DNA of 64,000 nt from Chitinophaga pollutisoli. GTDB taxonomy: Bacteria; Bacteroidota; Bacteroidia; Chitinophagales; Chitinophagaceae. The notes beneath the pieces were generated by a model. The model was not told the DNA's origin, made no database searches, and saw only the letters and a list, made by a program, of their open reading frames with translations. Shown here piece after piece: positions 8,853-18,542 of this stretch. Position numbers and translations under genes: made by a program. The stretch's first letter is position 1; the number at the start of each line of letters is the position of its first letter. The DNA lies in assembly GCF_038396755.1 (NCBI RefSeq), contig NZ_CP149822.1:3472001-3536000 (forward strand). The letters run 5' to 3'.

Positions 8853-9025
8853 GAATATAGGATTAATGCGTTTTTGGCTGATGACTGCAAAACGTGTTCC
8901 GGGATGGGTGCCCCTCCGGCCGGAGGAGCCCTGTTTTTGGCCGGAACGGCCCTGCTGTGGCAATATTAAACAAACATTCGGGATCCCGTAAGGTTAATTT
9001 GACGGCCCCGGTTCCGGCGCCCGCC

Positions 9026-9041
9026 TGTCCGGATTCGGACA
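9026..9041. promoter_or_regulatory. Probable enhancer site 1 (TGTCCGGATTCGGACA)
   Basis: A perfect palindrome with 6-bp arms and a 4-base spacer, centred about 119 bases before the predicted sigma-54 transcription start. That is the usual distance for NtrC-family activators. Assignment to the neighbouring regulator is inference from position and spacing. Confidence 0.65.
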
Positions 9042-9046
9042 CCCTT

Positions 9047-9062
9047 TGTCCGCTTTGGAACA
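9047..9062. promoter_or_regulatory. Probable enhancer site 2 (TGTCCGCTTTGGAACA)
   Basis: An imperfect copy of site 1 (TGTCC-N6-GAACA). The two centres are 21 bp apart, two helical turns, so two regulator dimers would sit on the same DNA face as in tandem NtrC-type enhancers. Its centre is about 98 bases before the predicted transcription start. Confidence 0.6.
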
Positions 9063-9125
9063 GCGCCCGCCCGGTGGCTTTCATCTAAATTGGCCATGGT
9101 ATTGGGTTTCAGGGTTTGGCATGGC

Positions 9126-9141
9126 TTGGCACATGGATTGA
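9126..9141 (+). promoter_or_regulatory. Sigma-54 promoter (-24/-12)
   Basis: TTGGCAC-A-TGGA-TTGA matches the sigma-54 consensus TTGGCACG-N4-TTGC with the exact spacing; the departures are A for G at the end of the -24 element and A for C at -12. The GG at 9128-9129 sets transcription start near 9153, 14 bases before ATG 9167. It also argues against a start at 9116, whose codons would run through the promoter. Confidence 0.8.
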
Positions 9142-9166
9142 CTTTACCTGTCCAGCAATTTTAGTC

Positions 9167-10414
9167 ATGGACAGACAGATCAAAAAGAAATATTGGACCA
9201 AACAACGCCTGTTCCTCTACGGAGGCGGCGGAACGGTAGTGCTCCTCCTGCTCTGGAGCTTCATCTTCGCTGACAAGCGCAGCAAGCTGAACGTGGAGAA
9301 GGACAAAATCACCGTTTCTAAGGTCACCCAGGGCACTTTTGACGAGTATATCTCCGTCACCGCCGTTGTTCATCCCCTCAAAACCATCCGGCTCGACGCC
9401 ATCGAAGGCGGGTATGTTGCCCGCAAATTCATGGAAGGCGGCAGCATGGTGAAAGCCGGCGATTCCATCCTCCGCCTGGAAAACCAGCGGCTGATGATGG
9501 ATTTCGTGAACCGGGAAACCGAAATGTACCGTCTCATCAACGAACTGCAAAACACAAGGCTGCGCCTCAAACAGGACCGTTTCTCCCTCGAAAAGACCCT
9601 CAGCGACCTCGATTTCCAGGTAGACCAGGCGAAGGATCTCTTCGAACGGAATCATAAGCTGTTCAAGGACAAGGTGGTAGCCGAACAGGAATACCTCCGC
9701 ACCAAGCGCGAATACGAGCGCCTCGACAAACAGCGCAAGATCGAAATACAGTCGCAGTCGTACCAGCTGGAAAACGCCACCACGCAGATCGCGCAGCTGG
9801 AAGGCACCATCGCGCGGACGCAGCGGAACCTCAGCATGATGAAGGAAAACCTGGCCAACCTCGTGGTGCGCGCCCCGGTAGACGGCCAGCTGTCCAGCAT
9901 CAACGTGGAAGTGGGTACCAGCATCCAGGCGGGGCAGAACATCGGTCAGATCGACGACCTGGACGGGTTCAAGATGCGGGCGGAAGTCGACGAGCATTAC
10001 ATTTCCCGCATTTTCGCGGGGCTGAAAGCCAATTTCGATTTTAACGGGAAAGCCAATGAAATGGTGATCTCCAAAGTATATCCGGAAGTGAAAAACGGGC
10101 GGTTTGAGGTAGACATGAACTTTGTGCAGGCTGCACCGGAAGGCATCCGCCGCGGGCAATCCTCTCCTATCCGCCTGGAACTGGGCAAATCGTCCGAAGC
10201 TTTACTTTTGCCTGCGGGCGGATTCTTCTCCGACACCGGGGGCAACTGGGTGTACGTCGTGGAAAACGGCGGCAAGCGGGCCGTGAAGCGCAAGATCTCC
10301 CTCGGTCGTAAAAACCCCGTATATTTCGAAGTGCTGGAAGGGCTCAAACCCGGTGACCAGGTCATCACTTCCTCTTACGAGAACTTCGGGAACAAGGAAG
10401 TCCTGGAATTCTGA
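9167..10414 (+). CDS. HlyD/MacA-type membrane fusion protein (first)
   Basis: A 415-residue periplasmic adaptor linking an inner-membrane ABC exporter to TolC. One N-terminal membrane helix (about residues 14-34) anchors it. The lipoyl-like half motif (IEGGYVARKFMEGGSMVKAGDSILRLE), a long coiled-coil hairpin (about 95-230) and the second lipoyl half (VRAPVDGQLSSINVEVGTSI) follow, then beta-barrel and membrane-proximal domains. ATG 9167 is chosen because an upstream frame from 9116 overlaps the sigma-54 promoter. First gene of the efflux operon; its ATPase starts 37 bases downstream. Confidence 0.9.
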   Translation: MDRQIKKKYWTKQRLFLYGGGGTVVLLLLWSFIFADKRSKLNVEKDKITVSKVTQGTFDEYISVTAVVHPLKTIRLDAIEGGYVARKFMEGGSMVKAGDSILRLENQRLMMDFVNRETEMYRLINELQNTRLRLKQDRFSLEKTLSDLDFQVDQAKDLFERNHKLFKDKVVAEQEYLRTKREYERLDKQRKIEIQSQSYQLENATTQIAQLEGTIARTQRNLSMMKENLANLVVRAPVDGQLSSINVEVGTSIQAGQNIGQIDDLDGFKMRAEVDEHYISRIFAGLKANFDFNGKANEMVISKVYPEVKNGRFEVDMNFVQAAPEGIRRGQSSPIRLELGKSSEALLLPAGGFFSDTGGNWVYVVENGGKRAVKRKISLGRKNPVYFEVLEGLKPGDQVITSSYENFGNKEVLEF

Positions 10415-10451
10415 CCCACCCAAATCTTATCAAAATCTTCAATCGTCAACA

Positions 10452-11141
<690 letters not shown>

Positions 11142-11161
11142 CACCAGAAAAAATTAAAATC

Positions 11162-11383
11162 ATGATACCACATTGCCCGGGACATATCAGCCTTTTGCCG
11201 GACCCCGGTTCGCTGGTGCGCTGCTTTACCGGCGGGAACGCCGCCGATGAAGGGTTCCAGGCGATGATGGTGATGCCGTCCCTGTTATTTCCCTTGCTGC
11301 TGGTCCTGTTCGCGGGGCTTTGCATGCTCAACCAGTTCCGCCGGAACCGGGGTTCCGGGTCTGTCAATACCGAGAATATTTAA
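11162..11383 (+). CDS. Possible small single-pass membrane protein
   Basis: A 73-codon ATG frame lies between the ATPase and the permease (20 and 22 bases away). Residues about 38-57 are a hydrophobic segment followed by FRRNRG, giving a plausible helix with a positive cytoplasmic end. I recognise no family. It fills the gap without overlap and keeps operon spacing, which supports it, but its short length and Gly/Pro-rich N-terminus leave it uncertain. It could be a small accessory subunit or untranslated spacer. Confidence 0.35.
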   Translation: MIPHCPGHISLLPDPGSLVRCFTGGNAADEGFQAMMVMPSLLFPLLLVLFAGLCMLNQFRRNRGSGSVNTENI

Positions 11384-11405
11384 CCTGCATAACCCTTTGT
11401 TCAAT

Positions 11406-13772
11406 ATGTACATGCTCAGAAATCATATCAAGATCGCCTGGAGGAATCTCTGGAACAACAAAGTGTTCGGGGTGATCAATATCGCCGGGCTTACGATCGG
11501 GATGACGGCCTGTATGTTCATCCTGCTTTGGGTGGCCAATGAGTGGAGCTTCAACCGTTTCCATGAAAAGCTGCCTCGTATTTACCAGGTGTATGAGCAT
11601 CAATACTATTCCAACAACGAAATGCTCACTACCACGGCCACACCCGGGCCGCTGGCGGAGAAGCTCCGGACCGAAGTGCCGGGCATCACCCAGGTGGCTT
11701 CCATCAGCTGGAACGCGGAAAAATTGCTGTCGGTAGGAGATAAGAACCTTAAATTCCAGGGGCATTATACCGAGAGTCCTTTCTTCAACATATTCAGCTT
11801 TCCCTTCGTGGAAGGCAGTGCCGCGGGGGCGCTCACGCAGCCCGGCAATATCGTGCTGACCGACGAAACGGCGCGCGCGTTCTTCGGCGACGAAAAAGCC
11901 CTCGGCAAAACGATCCGCCTCGAAAACGCGAAAGACTACACCGTATCCGGCGTGGTGAAATCGCCTGGCGAGGCGAGCACCGTCAAATTCGCCTTCCTGT
12001 TGCCCATGCAGGAATTGAAGACGGAACATCCATGGCTTTCGAGCTGGGAGGCCAACGCGCCCCGAACCTACGTGCTCCTCAGCGAACAGGCCGATCTTAC
12101 GAAAGTGAACGCCGCGGCGAAAGACATTGTGAAGCGCAACGCACAAGGTTCCACGACCGAATTATTCCTGTACCCCTTTTCCGATATTTACCTGAAAGGC
12201 ATTTTCAAAGATGGGAAGGAGCAGTCCGGCAGAATGGAATATGTGCGGTTGTTCATTATCGTGGCGGTGTTCGTGCTGTTGATCGCCTGCATCAATTTCA
12301 TGAACCTTTCCACCGCGCGGGCGGTGCAGCGCAGCAAGGAAGTGGGCGTCCGGAAAAGTATCGGCGCGGGCAGGTTCTCGCTCGTGTCGCAGTTTTTGGG
12401 AGAATCGTTTGCGCTGGTTTTTATTTCGTCGCTGTTGTCGGTGATGTTGGTGTGGCTGTTGATGCCGATGTTTGAAAAGATGGTGAATACAGAGATCGCC
12501 GTTCCGGTTTTCACCTGGTATAATCTGCTGGGGCTCCTTTGCCTGGCGGTTTTCACCGGCTTCGCGGCAGGCAGTTACCCTGCTTTTTACCTTTCTTCCC
12601 TCAACCCCATCTCTACGCTTAAAGGCGGCATGCTGCGGCTGAAGTCGTCGGCCGTGTGGCTGCGGAAAGGGCTGGTGGTGTTCCAGTTCGGGATTTCCAC
12701 GGTGCTTATCGTGGCGGCTGCGCTCGTTTATCTGCAGATTCATTTCATTAAAAACCGCAACCTTGGCCTGAATAAAGACCAGGTGGTATATTTCACCAAC
12801 GAGGGCGGCGTAGAGAAAAATTTTGAAGCCTTCCGCCGCGCGCTCGACGGGAAGCCCGGCATCATGGCTTCCTGCGTAACCAACCAGCTGCCCATTGACG
12901 TGGGGAACAGCGGCCAGGGCGTGTCGTGGCCGGGTAAGGCGGCAACGGAAACCGTGCTTTTTGATAAGCTGGAAGTGGGATCGGGCTTCGACAAAACCAT
13001 GCAGCTCGAAATGCTGGAAGGGCGTACTTTTTCGGACGATCACCCCACGGACAAAGATGGGTTCGTGATCAACGAAACGGCGGTCCGGCTGATGAAACTG
13101 GAAAAACCCTGGGTCGGCCAGATCATCACAAACCAGGAAAAGCAAGGCCCCATCATCGGGGTAGTGAAGGATTTCGCGAGCCACCACATTGCGCGGAAAG
13201 CCGGGCCCATGCTCATCACACCGTTCGACGAAGCGGGCGGGAAAGTGCTCGTCCGCATCCATCCGGGAGAAGCCGCGGCCGCCATGGCGAGCATCGGCGA
13301 AGTGTACAAACAATTCAACCCGCAATATCCCCTCGACCTGAAATTCATGGACGTGTTTTTCGAGAAGATTTACCGGAGCGAATCGGTGATCGGTAGATTA
13401 TCGACCGTGTTCACCGTGCTCGCGATTTTTATCGCCTGCCTGGGCCTCTTCGGGCTGGCGGCCTTCACGGCGCAGCAACGTACCAAAGAGATCGGCATCC
13501 GGAAAGTGCTGGGCGCCACCGTGGGGCAGATCCTCGTTCTGCTCAGCAAGGATTTTCTGCGGCTGGTGCTGGTGGCTGTGGCCATCGCATTGCCGCTGGC
13601 CGCGTATTTCATGAAAGGTTGGCTGGATCAGTTCTCCCTGCACATCGAAATCAGCTGGTGGATTTTCGCGGGAACGGCGCTGCTGTCGCTCGTGCTGGCG
13701 ATGTTGACGGTCAGTTACCAGTCGGTGCGCACCGCCCGGATGAACCCCGTTAAATCCCTGCGGGCCGAATAA
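11406..13772 (+). CDS. FtsX/MacB-type ABC transporter permease (first)
   Basis: A 788-residue permease with the eight-helix, duplicated layout of large Bacteroidota MacB-like proteins: helix 1 (about 20-42), a periplasmic MacB_PCD domain, three FtsX helices (about 280-420), a further helix near 430, a second periplasmic domain, and three C-terminal FtsX helices (about 675-780). Family motifs include NFMNLSTARAVQRSKEVGVRK, QQRTKEIGIRKVLGA and the ending RTARMNPVKSLRAE. ATG 11406 is taken; ATG 11412 is also possible, and the TTG at 11397 is less likely. It should pair with the ATPase upstream. Confidence 0.9.
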   Translation: MYMLRNHIKIAWRNLWNNKVFGVINIAGLTIGMTACMFILLWVANEWSFNRFHEKLPRIYQVYEHQYYSNNEMLTTTATPGPLAEKLRTEVPGITQVASISWNAEKLLSVGDKNLKFQGHYTESPFFNIFSFPFVEGSAAGALTQPGNIVLTDETARAFFGDEKALGKTIRLENAKDYTVSGVVKSPGEASTVKFAFLLPMQELKTEHPWLSSWEANAPRTYVLLSEQADLTKVNAAAKDIVKRNAQGSTTELFLYPFSDIYLKGIFKDGKEQSGRMEYVRLFIIVAVFVLLIACINFMNLSTARAVQRSKEVGVRKSIGAGRFSLVSQFLGESFALVFISSLLSVMLVWLLMPMFEKMVNTEIAVPVFTWYNLLGLLCLAVFTGFAAGSYPAFYLSSLNPISTLKGGMLRLKSSAVWLRKGLVVFQFGISTVLIVAAALVYLQIHFIKNRNLGLNKDQVVYFTNEGGVEKNFEAFRRALDGKPGIMASCVTNQLPIDVGNSGQGVSWPGKAATETVLFDKLEVGSGFDKTMQLEMLEGRTFSDDHPTDKDGFVINETAVRLMKLEKPWVGQIITNQEKQGPIIGVVKDFASHHIARKAGPMLITPFDEAGGKVLVRIHPGEAAAAMASIGEVYKQFNPQYPLDLKFMDVFFEKIYRSESVIGRLSTVFTVLAIFIACLGLFGLAAFTAQQRTKEIGIRKVLGATVGQILVLLSKDFLRLVLVAVAIALPLAAYFMKGWLDQFSLHIEISWWIFAGTALLSLVLAMLTVSYQSVRTARMNPVKSLRAE

Positions 13773-13799
13773 ATTCCGAACCAACAAACCACGCAAGTT

Positions 13800-16212
13800 A
13801 TGTGGAGAAATTATATCAAAATCGCTTTCCGTAACATCTGGAAAGCCAAGCAGGTAACCTTTGTTAACGTAGTAGGTCTTTCGGTAGCCATCGCCGCGGC
13901 CATGCTGCTGTGCATGACGGTGTACCGGGAGTTTTCCTTCGATAATTTCCATGAGAAAGGCGACCGGATTTTCAGTGTGTACAAAGATATTCGCTATCCC
14001 GACAAGGCCGACGTGATCCGCAATATGCCGCATCCCATGGGGCCCGCGATGAAGGCGGAGCTGCCCGGCGTGAAGGAAGCGGTGCGCTTCTTCAGCAATT
14101 CCGTGGCAGTCCGCGTAAACGGCGTGCAGCATACAGTTTCGGGAACGTTTACAGAGCCTTCGTTCATGCAGATTTTCAGTTTCCCGCTGGTTAAAGGCGC
14201 GGCACAACTGGATCTGACTGACATCGTGCTGTCTGAAAGAACGGCCGAAAACCTGTTTGGCGCGGAAGATGCTGTCGGGAAGCAGTTGGAAATAAAGATC
14301 GGGGAACAATGGAAACCGCTGACGGTAACCGGTGTGTTGCAAAACGCCCCCGAAAACTCCACCGTGGAATTCGCCGCACTCGTGCGGCTGGAAAATCATA
14401 TCGCCTATCCCCAGAATAACGGCAATTGGTTCAATATCAATCTCGATACTTTCGTGGAACTGGAGCCGGGCACCGATCCCCGCACTGTTGAGCGCGCCAG
14501 CAAAGCCATGCTGGAGAAATATTACGGAGAAGACATCGAACGGCAAAAGAAAGGCGGCGCGAAGGCAGGTCCGCTCGGAGAATACCAGCTGCTGGGGCTT
14601 GTTCCGATGAAAGACGTGCATTTTTCCCCGAATTCCAATCTTGGGGGAGAAGAAACCCCTGGTGCTGATGTTGCTCTTCATCGCGGGTTTCCTGCTGTTC
14701 ATCGCCAGCATCAATTTCGTTAACCTGACCCTCGCCCGGTCGTTTACCCGTGCCCGTGAAGTGGGCATGCGCAAGGTGATGGGAGCCGGGAAGCTCCAGC
14801 TGAGCCTGCAATTGTGGGGTGAAGCGGTGCTGTTGTTCCTGATATCGCTGCTGATCGGCGGTGTGATTGCTTACCTGTTGCTTCCCGGATACAATTCGTT
14901 GTTCAAATCCGGCGTGAGCTTTTCCATCCTGCTGGAGCCCAAATTCCTTGCAGGCATCCTGTTGACGCTGTTGGTGGTGACCGCGCTCGCGGGCGGATAT
15001 CCGGCCCTGCTGATGGCGCGGACGCAGACCTTGCTCGTGCTGAAAGGGAAAATGACGACCGGCAGGAAGAACTACTTCCGCAATTCGCTCATCGTGACCC
15101 AGTTCGTATTTTCCTGCCTGCTGATTATCGCCACGCTGATCGCCTGGCGGCAAATGAGCTATCTGCGCAACAAGCCCCTGGGCTACAATACTTCCGAAGT
15201 CATCAGCGTTCCCGTGGGCGCAAAGGAAAATGGGAATGCCGTACTTGAGCGCCTCCGGGCCGGCCTGAAAGGACAGCCAGGCATCCTGTCCATCACAGGC
15301 GCCAATACCAACTTCGGTCGCGGGCTCGATAACAGTTCCTCTACTTCCATCATTTCCTGGGACCATGAGGGCAAGGAGTTCCGGGCCAACTGGCAGGGCG
15401 TTTCCACGGATTACGTGAAAACCATGAGCCTGCAGCTGACCGGCGGCCGCGATTTCTCCGCGGCGCTCGCGTCCGATTCGTCGGGATTCATCATTAACGA
15501 ACAGATGGCGCGGCAATTTGGCCCCGGCAAAGGGCATGTAGGCTACCGCTTCCGGCTCGACGATGAAGATCCCACAGAGTACACGGTGATTGGCGTGGTG
15601 AAGGATTATCATTTCAAATCCCTGCATAACCCTATCGATCCGCTGATATTGCATTTGATGGGGCCGGATGAAGCGCCTTCCTATATTTTCGTGCGCGTAA
15701 CGCCTGGAGAATTGACATCGTCGATGGACAGGATCGCCGCCGCCTGGAAGCGCGCGGCGCCGGAAACGCCCTTCATCGGGTCGTTCGTGAATGAGAACAC
15801 CGAGCGCCAGTATCGCACGGAAGCCACGCTGACGAGGGTGTTCATCAGCGGCGGGGTGCTCACGATCATCATTTCCTGCATGGGACTGTTTGCCATGGCC
15901 ATGCTCATCATCGGGCAGCGCACGCGGGAAATCGGGATCCGTAAAGTACTTGGCGCCAGCGCAACGGGTGTGGCCACGCTCATTTCCCGGGACTTCCTGG
16001 TGCTGGTGGGCGTCGCGATCCTCATCGCATCGCCGCTGGCGTATTTCCTGATGCGGCAATGGTTGATGGAATTCGCTTACCGGACAGACATCCATTGGAG
16101 CGTGTTCCTGCTGGCTGGCGGGATGGCCCTGCTGGTGGCGGCGCTCACGGTGAGCTTCCAGAGCGTACGGGCGGCATTAATGAATCCCGTTAAATCGTTA
16201 CGGACGGAATAG
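13800..16212 (+). pseudogene. FtsX/MacB-type ABC permease (second), split by one-base frameshift
   Basis: The first part (13800-14642) encodes helix 1 and the first periplasmic domain and ends in frame at ...KDVHFSPNSNL. The second part continues one frame over from the G5 run at 14643-14647 with GEKKPLVLMLLFIAG and the remaining FtsX helices, second periplasmic domain and ending ALMNPVKSLRTE. Removing one G gives an uninterrupted 803-residue protein like the preceding permease. Either the assembly has an extra G or the gene is truly disrupted. The flanking operon genes are intact, and neither half would work alone. The C-terminal half read alone opens at TTG 14641. Confidence 0.85.
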
Positions 16213-16244
16213 CATACTTCTATTAAATTTTTTACATTCAAATC

Positions 16245-16907
16245 ATGATACAACTGCGTAATATTTCAAAGCATTATCCGGTGGGATTTGGGAAACACGA
16301 AATTTTGAGAGACGTGAGCCTGGATATTCAGCAGGGAGAATTTGTGTCGATCATGGGGCCTTCGGGTTCCGGGAAATCGACGCTGCTGCATATCCTGGGG
16401 ATGCTGGAAGATGCTTCGGAAGGCGAGTATCTTTTCCAGGAAGAGCCCGTGCATAAAATGAGCGACAAGAAAAGAACGCAGCTGCACCGCGGCGCGATCG
16501 GGTTCGTATTCCAGGCGTATCATCTGATCGACGAGCTGACGGTATACGAAAATATTGAAACGCCGCTGTTGTACAAAAACGTGCCTTCGGGTGAGCGTAA
16601 GAGCCGGGTGGCCGATATTTTGGACCGGTTCAACATGGTGGCGAAGAAGGATCTTTTCCCCACGCAGCTTTCGGGCGGGCAGCAGCAGCTGGTGGGCATC
16701 GCAAGGGCCATAGTGGCCGAGCCCGCCGTTATTTTTGCCGACGAGCCCACGGGCAACCTGCATTCCGACCAGGCCCGGCAGATCATGGAATTGTTCTCCG
16801 AACTGAATAAGCGGGACGGCATCACGATCGTCCAGGTAACCCACTCCGACCTGAACGCCGGTTACGGCAACCGGGTTGTACAAATCAAGGACGGGAGGTT
16901 GCAATAG
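16245..16907 (+). CDS. ABC transporter ATPase, MacB/LolD type (second)
   Basis: A 220-residue ATPase with Walker A GPSGSGKST, Q-loop FVFQAYHLIDEL, signature LSGGQQQLVGIARA, Walker [12 protein letters not shown] and switch VTHS. It is clearly related to the first ATPase of the operon but diverged (LVG replaces RVA after the signature). It follows the frameshifted permease by 32 bases and precedes tolC, so it probably powers the second permease, giving two ABC exporter modules in one operon. Confidence 0.92.
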   Translation: MIQLRNISKHYPVGFGKHEILRDVSLDIQQGEFVSIMGPSGSGKSTLLHILGMLEDASEGEYLFQEEPVHKMSDKKRTQLHRGAIGFVFQAYHLIDELTVYENIETPLLYKNVPSGERKSRVADILDRFNMVAKKDLFPTQLSGGQQQLVGIARAIVAEPAVIFADEPTGNLHSDQARQIMELFSELNKRDGITIVQVTHSDLNAGYGNRVVQIKDGRLQ

Positions 16908-17057
16908 GCCGCCCGTTATTTTTTCCGGAAGTTAAAAACTCATCATATGATGTTTTGCATTAAATTCGTGTGGCCCCTTGCCGCCCGCAGGATGTTTGTG
17001 CCTTTAAATCAGGAAACCGGCATGGTATCACAACAATTCAAATATTTTCGACCGGCT

Positions 17058-18512
17058 ATGAAAATTACGTCCGCTTTTACCGCCTTGTTGGTGGCATTCA
17101 TTATTTCGGTGCAGCCCGTAATGGCGCAGGAAGAAGCCTGGACATACCAGCGTTGCTACGACTATGCCCTCCGCAATAACCTGACGCTGCAACAAAGCGT
17201 GCTGAACAAACGGCTGGCGGAGCTGACGCTGAAAACAGACCGCATGTCGATGCTGCCAACGCTGACGGGTTCTGCCAGCGGCGGTTATATCTTCGGCCGG
17301 TCCATCAACATTACCACCAACCAATTCGATAACGAAGCTACGTTCAACGCCAGCATCGGCCTTTCCGCCGGCGCCGACCTGTTTGGGTGGTTTTCGAAAA
17401 GGAATATTGTGGCATCTTCCAAATACGAAGTATACGCGCAGAATTATCTGTTGGAAAAGGCGCGGAACGATATGGGCGTGAACGTGGCGAATGCATTTCT
17501 CCAGATTCTCCTGGCCCAGGAGCAGGTGAAAATCAGCCGTGCGCAGGTAGACCTGAGCAAGACACAGCTGGATAATACGAAGAAACTTGTGCTGGCGGGC
17601 TCCGTTCCGGAAAGCAACCAGGCCGACCTGGAAGCCCAGCTTGCGCGAGACAGCTCCACATTGGTAACGGCCGAAAATTCCTCCATTTTACGGACGCTCC
17701 AGATGAAAGCTTTGCTGAATCTGGGCTTTGAGGTGCCCTTCGCCACTAAAATCCCCGACAACGTAGCCGCGGTGCCCGTGATCAACCTGGCGGAAAATTC
17801 CCCTGAAATGATCTTCAGCTCGGCACTGTCTATCCAACCGCAATACCGTTCGGATGAAATGCGCGTGAAATCGGCCGACAAATCGCTGGCCGCCGCCAAA
17901 GGCGCCATGTACCCCCGCCTCCGGGCCAATGCAGGCGCGGATACCCGTCTTGCCGGCGGTACCCGGTATGAACAATTCGGGCCGGATAACTGGGTAACTT
18001 ATGTGTCCAGCATCGGTTTCCCTAAATCCAATCCCCTCGACACTGTATTCACTTACGATCAGTTCAACAACCGCGCAACGCGGAAATATACCACCGGCCG
18101 CCAGCTGGCCGACAACTTCGGCCAGAACATCGGCGTTTCCCTCAGCTTCCCTATCTTCAACGGATGGCAGCTGCGCGGACAGGTGGAACGCGCCAAAATA
18201 GAACTGGAAAACCGGAAGCTCTCGCTGGATATCAACCGCCTGCAGCTCCGCCAGGACGTATACACGGCGCATGCCGATGCCGTGGGCGCCTTCCAGAAAT
18301 ACCAGGCCGCCATCACCACGGAACAGGCTTCCCAGAAAGCGTTCGACTTCGCCACCAAGCGTTTTGAAGTCGGCCTTATGAACACGGTCGAGTATGTGAC
18401 CACCCAAACAAATCTTTTCAAGGCGCAGATCGAACGCGTATCGGCCTTGTATGATTATATTTTCAAAGTTAAACTACTGGAATTCTATCGCGATCAGAGA
18501 ATTACGCTGTAG
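17058..18512 (+). CDS. TolC-family outer-membrane efflux protein
   Basis: A 484-residue outer-membrane channel subunit. Signal peptide residues 1-23 (MKITSAFTALLVAFIISVQP, then VMAQ). The repeated helical OEP motifs and the two barrel strands per repeat fit TolC; the opening W-x-Y-x-x-C-x-D-Y-A-L-x-x-N-L motif is typical of Bacteroidota members. ATG 17058 is chosen because it opens directly on the signal peptide; frames open from 16947 add unrelated residues. It supplies the exit duct for the adaptors and ABC modules encoded around it. Confidence 0.92.
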   Translation: MKITSAFTALLVAFIISVQPVMAQEEAWTYQRCYDYALRNNLTLQQSVLNKRLAELTLKTDRMSMLPTLTGSASGGYIFGRSINITTNQFDNEATFNASIGLSAGADLFGWFSKRNIVASSKYEVYAQNYLLEKARNDMGVNVANAFLQILLAQEQVKISRAQVDLSKTQLDNTKKLVLAGSVPESNQADLEAQLARDSSTLVTAENSSILRTLQMKALLNLGFEVPFATKIPDNVAAVPVINLAENSPEMIFSSALSIQPQYRSDEMRVKSADKSLAAAKGAMYPRLRANAGADTRLAGGTRYEQFGPDNWVTYVSSIGFPKSNPLDTVFTYDQFNNRATRKYTTGRQLADNFGQNIGVSLSFPIFNGWQLRGQVERAKIELENRKLSLDINRLQLRQDVYTAHADAVGAFQKYQAAITTEQASQKAFDFATKRFEVGLMNTVEYVTTQTNLFKAQIERVSALYDYIFKVKLLEFYRDQRITL

Positions 18513-18542
18513 TGTTCCAAGACACAGTAATACAAAGCGTAT

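Larger units (their letters stand above)
8853..9166. other. Divergent regulatory region between two-component system and efflux operon
   Basis: This 314-base gap contains a GC-rich perfect palindrome at 8913-8926 (CCTCCGGCCGGAGG), the paired TGTCC-N6-GGACA sites and the sigma-54 promoter, listed separately. No credible gene lies in it: a 64-codon plus-strand frame at 8894-9088 shows no features and overlaps the regulatory sites. Confidence 0.75.

Noticed and set aside
8894..9088. 64-codon plus-strand ORF in the divergent regulatory region
   Set aside because: It overlaps both enhancer palindromes and has a Pro/Arg-rich sequence typical of non-coding GC-rich DNA.
9116..9166. Earlier start for the first efflux adaptor at ATG 9116
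   Set aside because: These codons run through the sigma-54 promoter, and the family N-terminus fits ATG 9167.
14641..14650. Programmed ribosomal frameshift in the second permease
   Set aside because: No slippery heptamer or downstream structure is evident, and similar homopolymer breaks occur in unrelated genes nearby.
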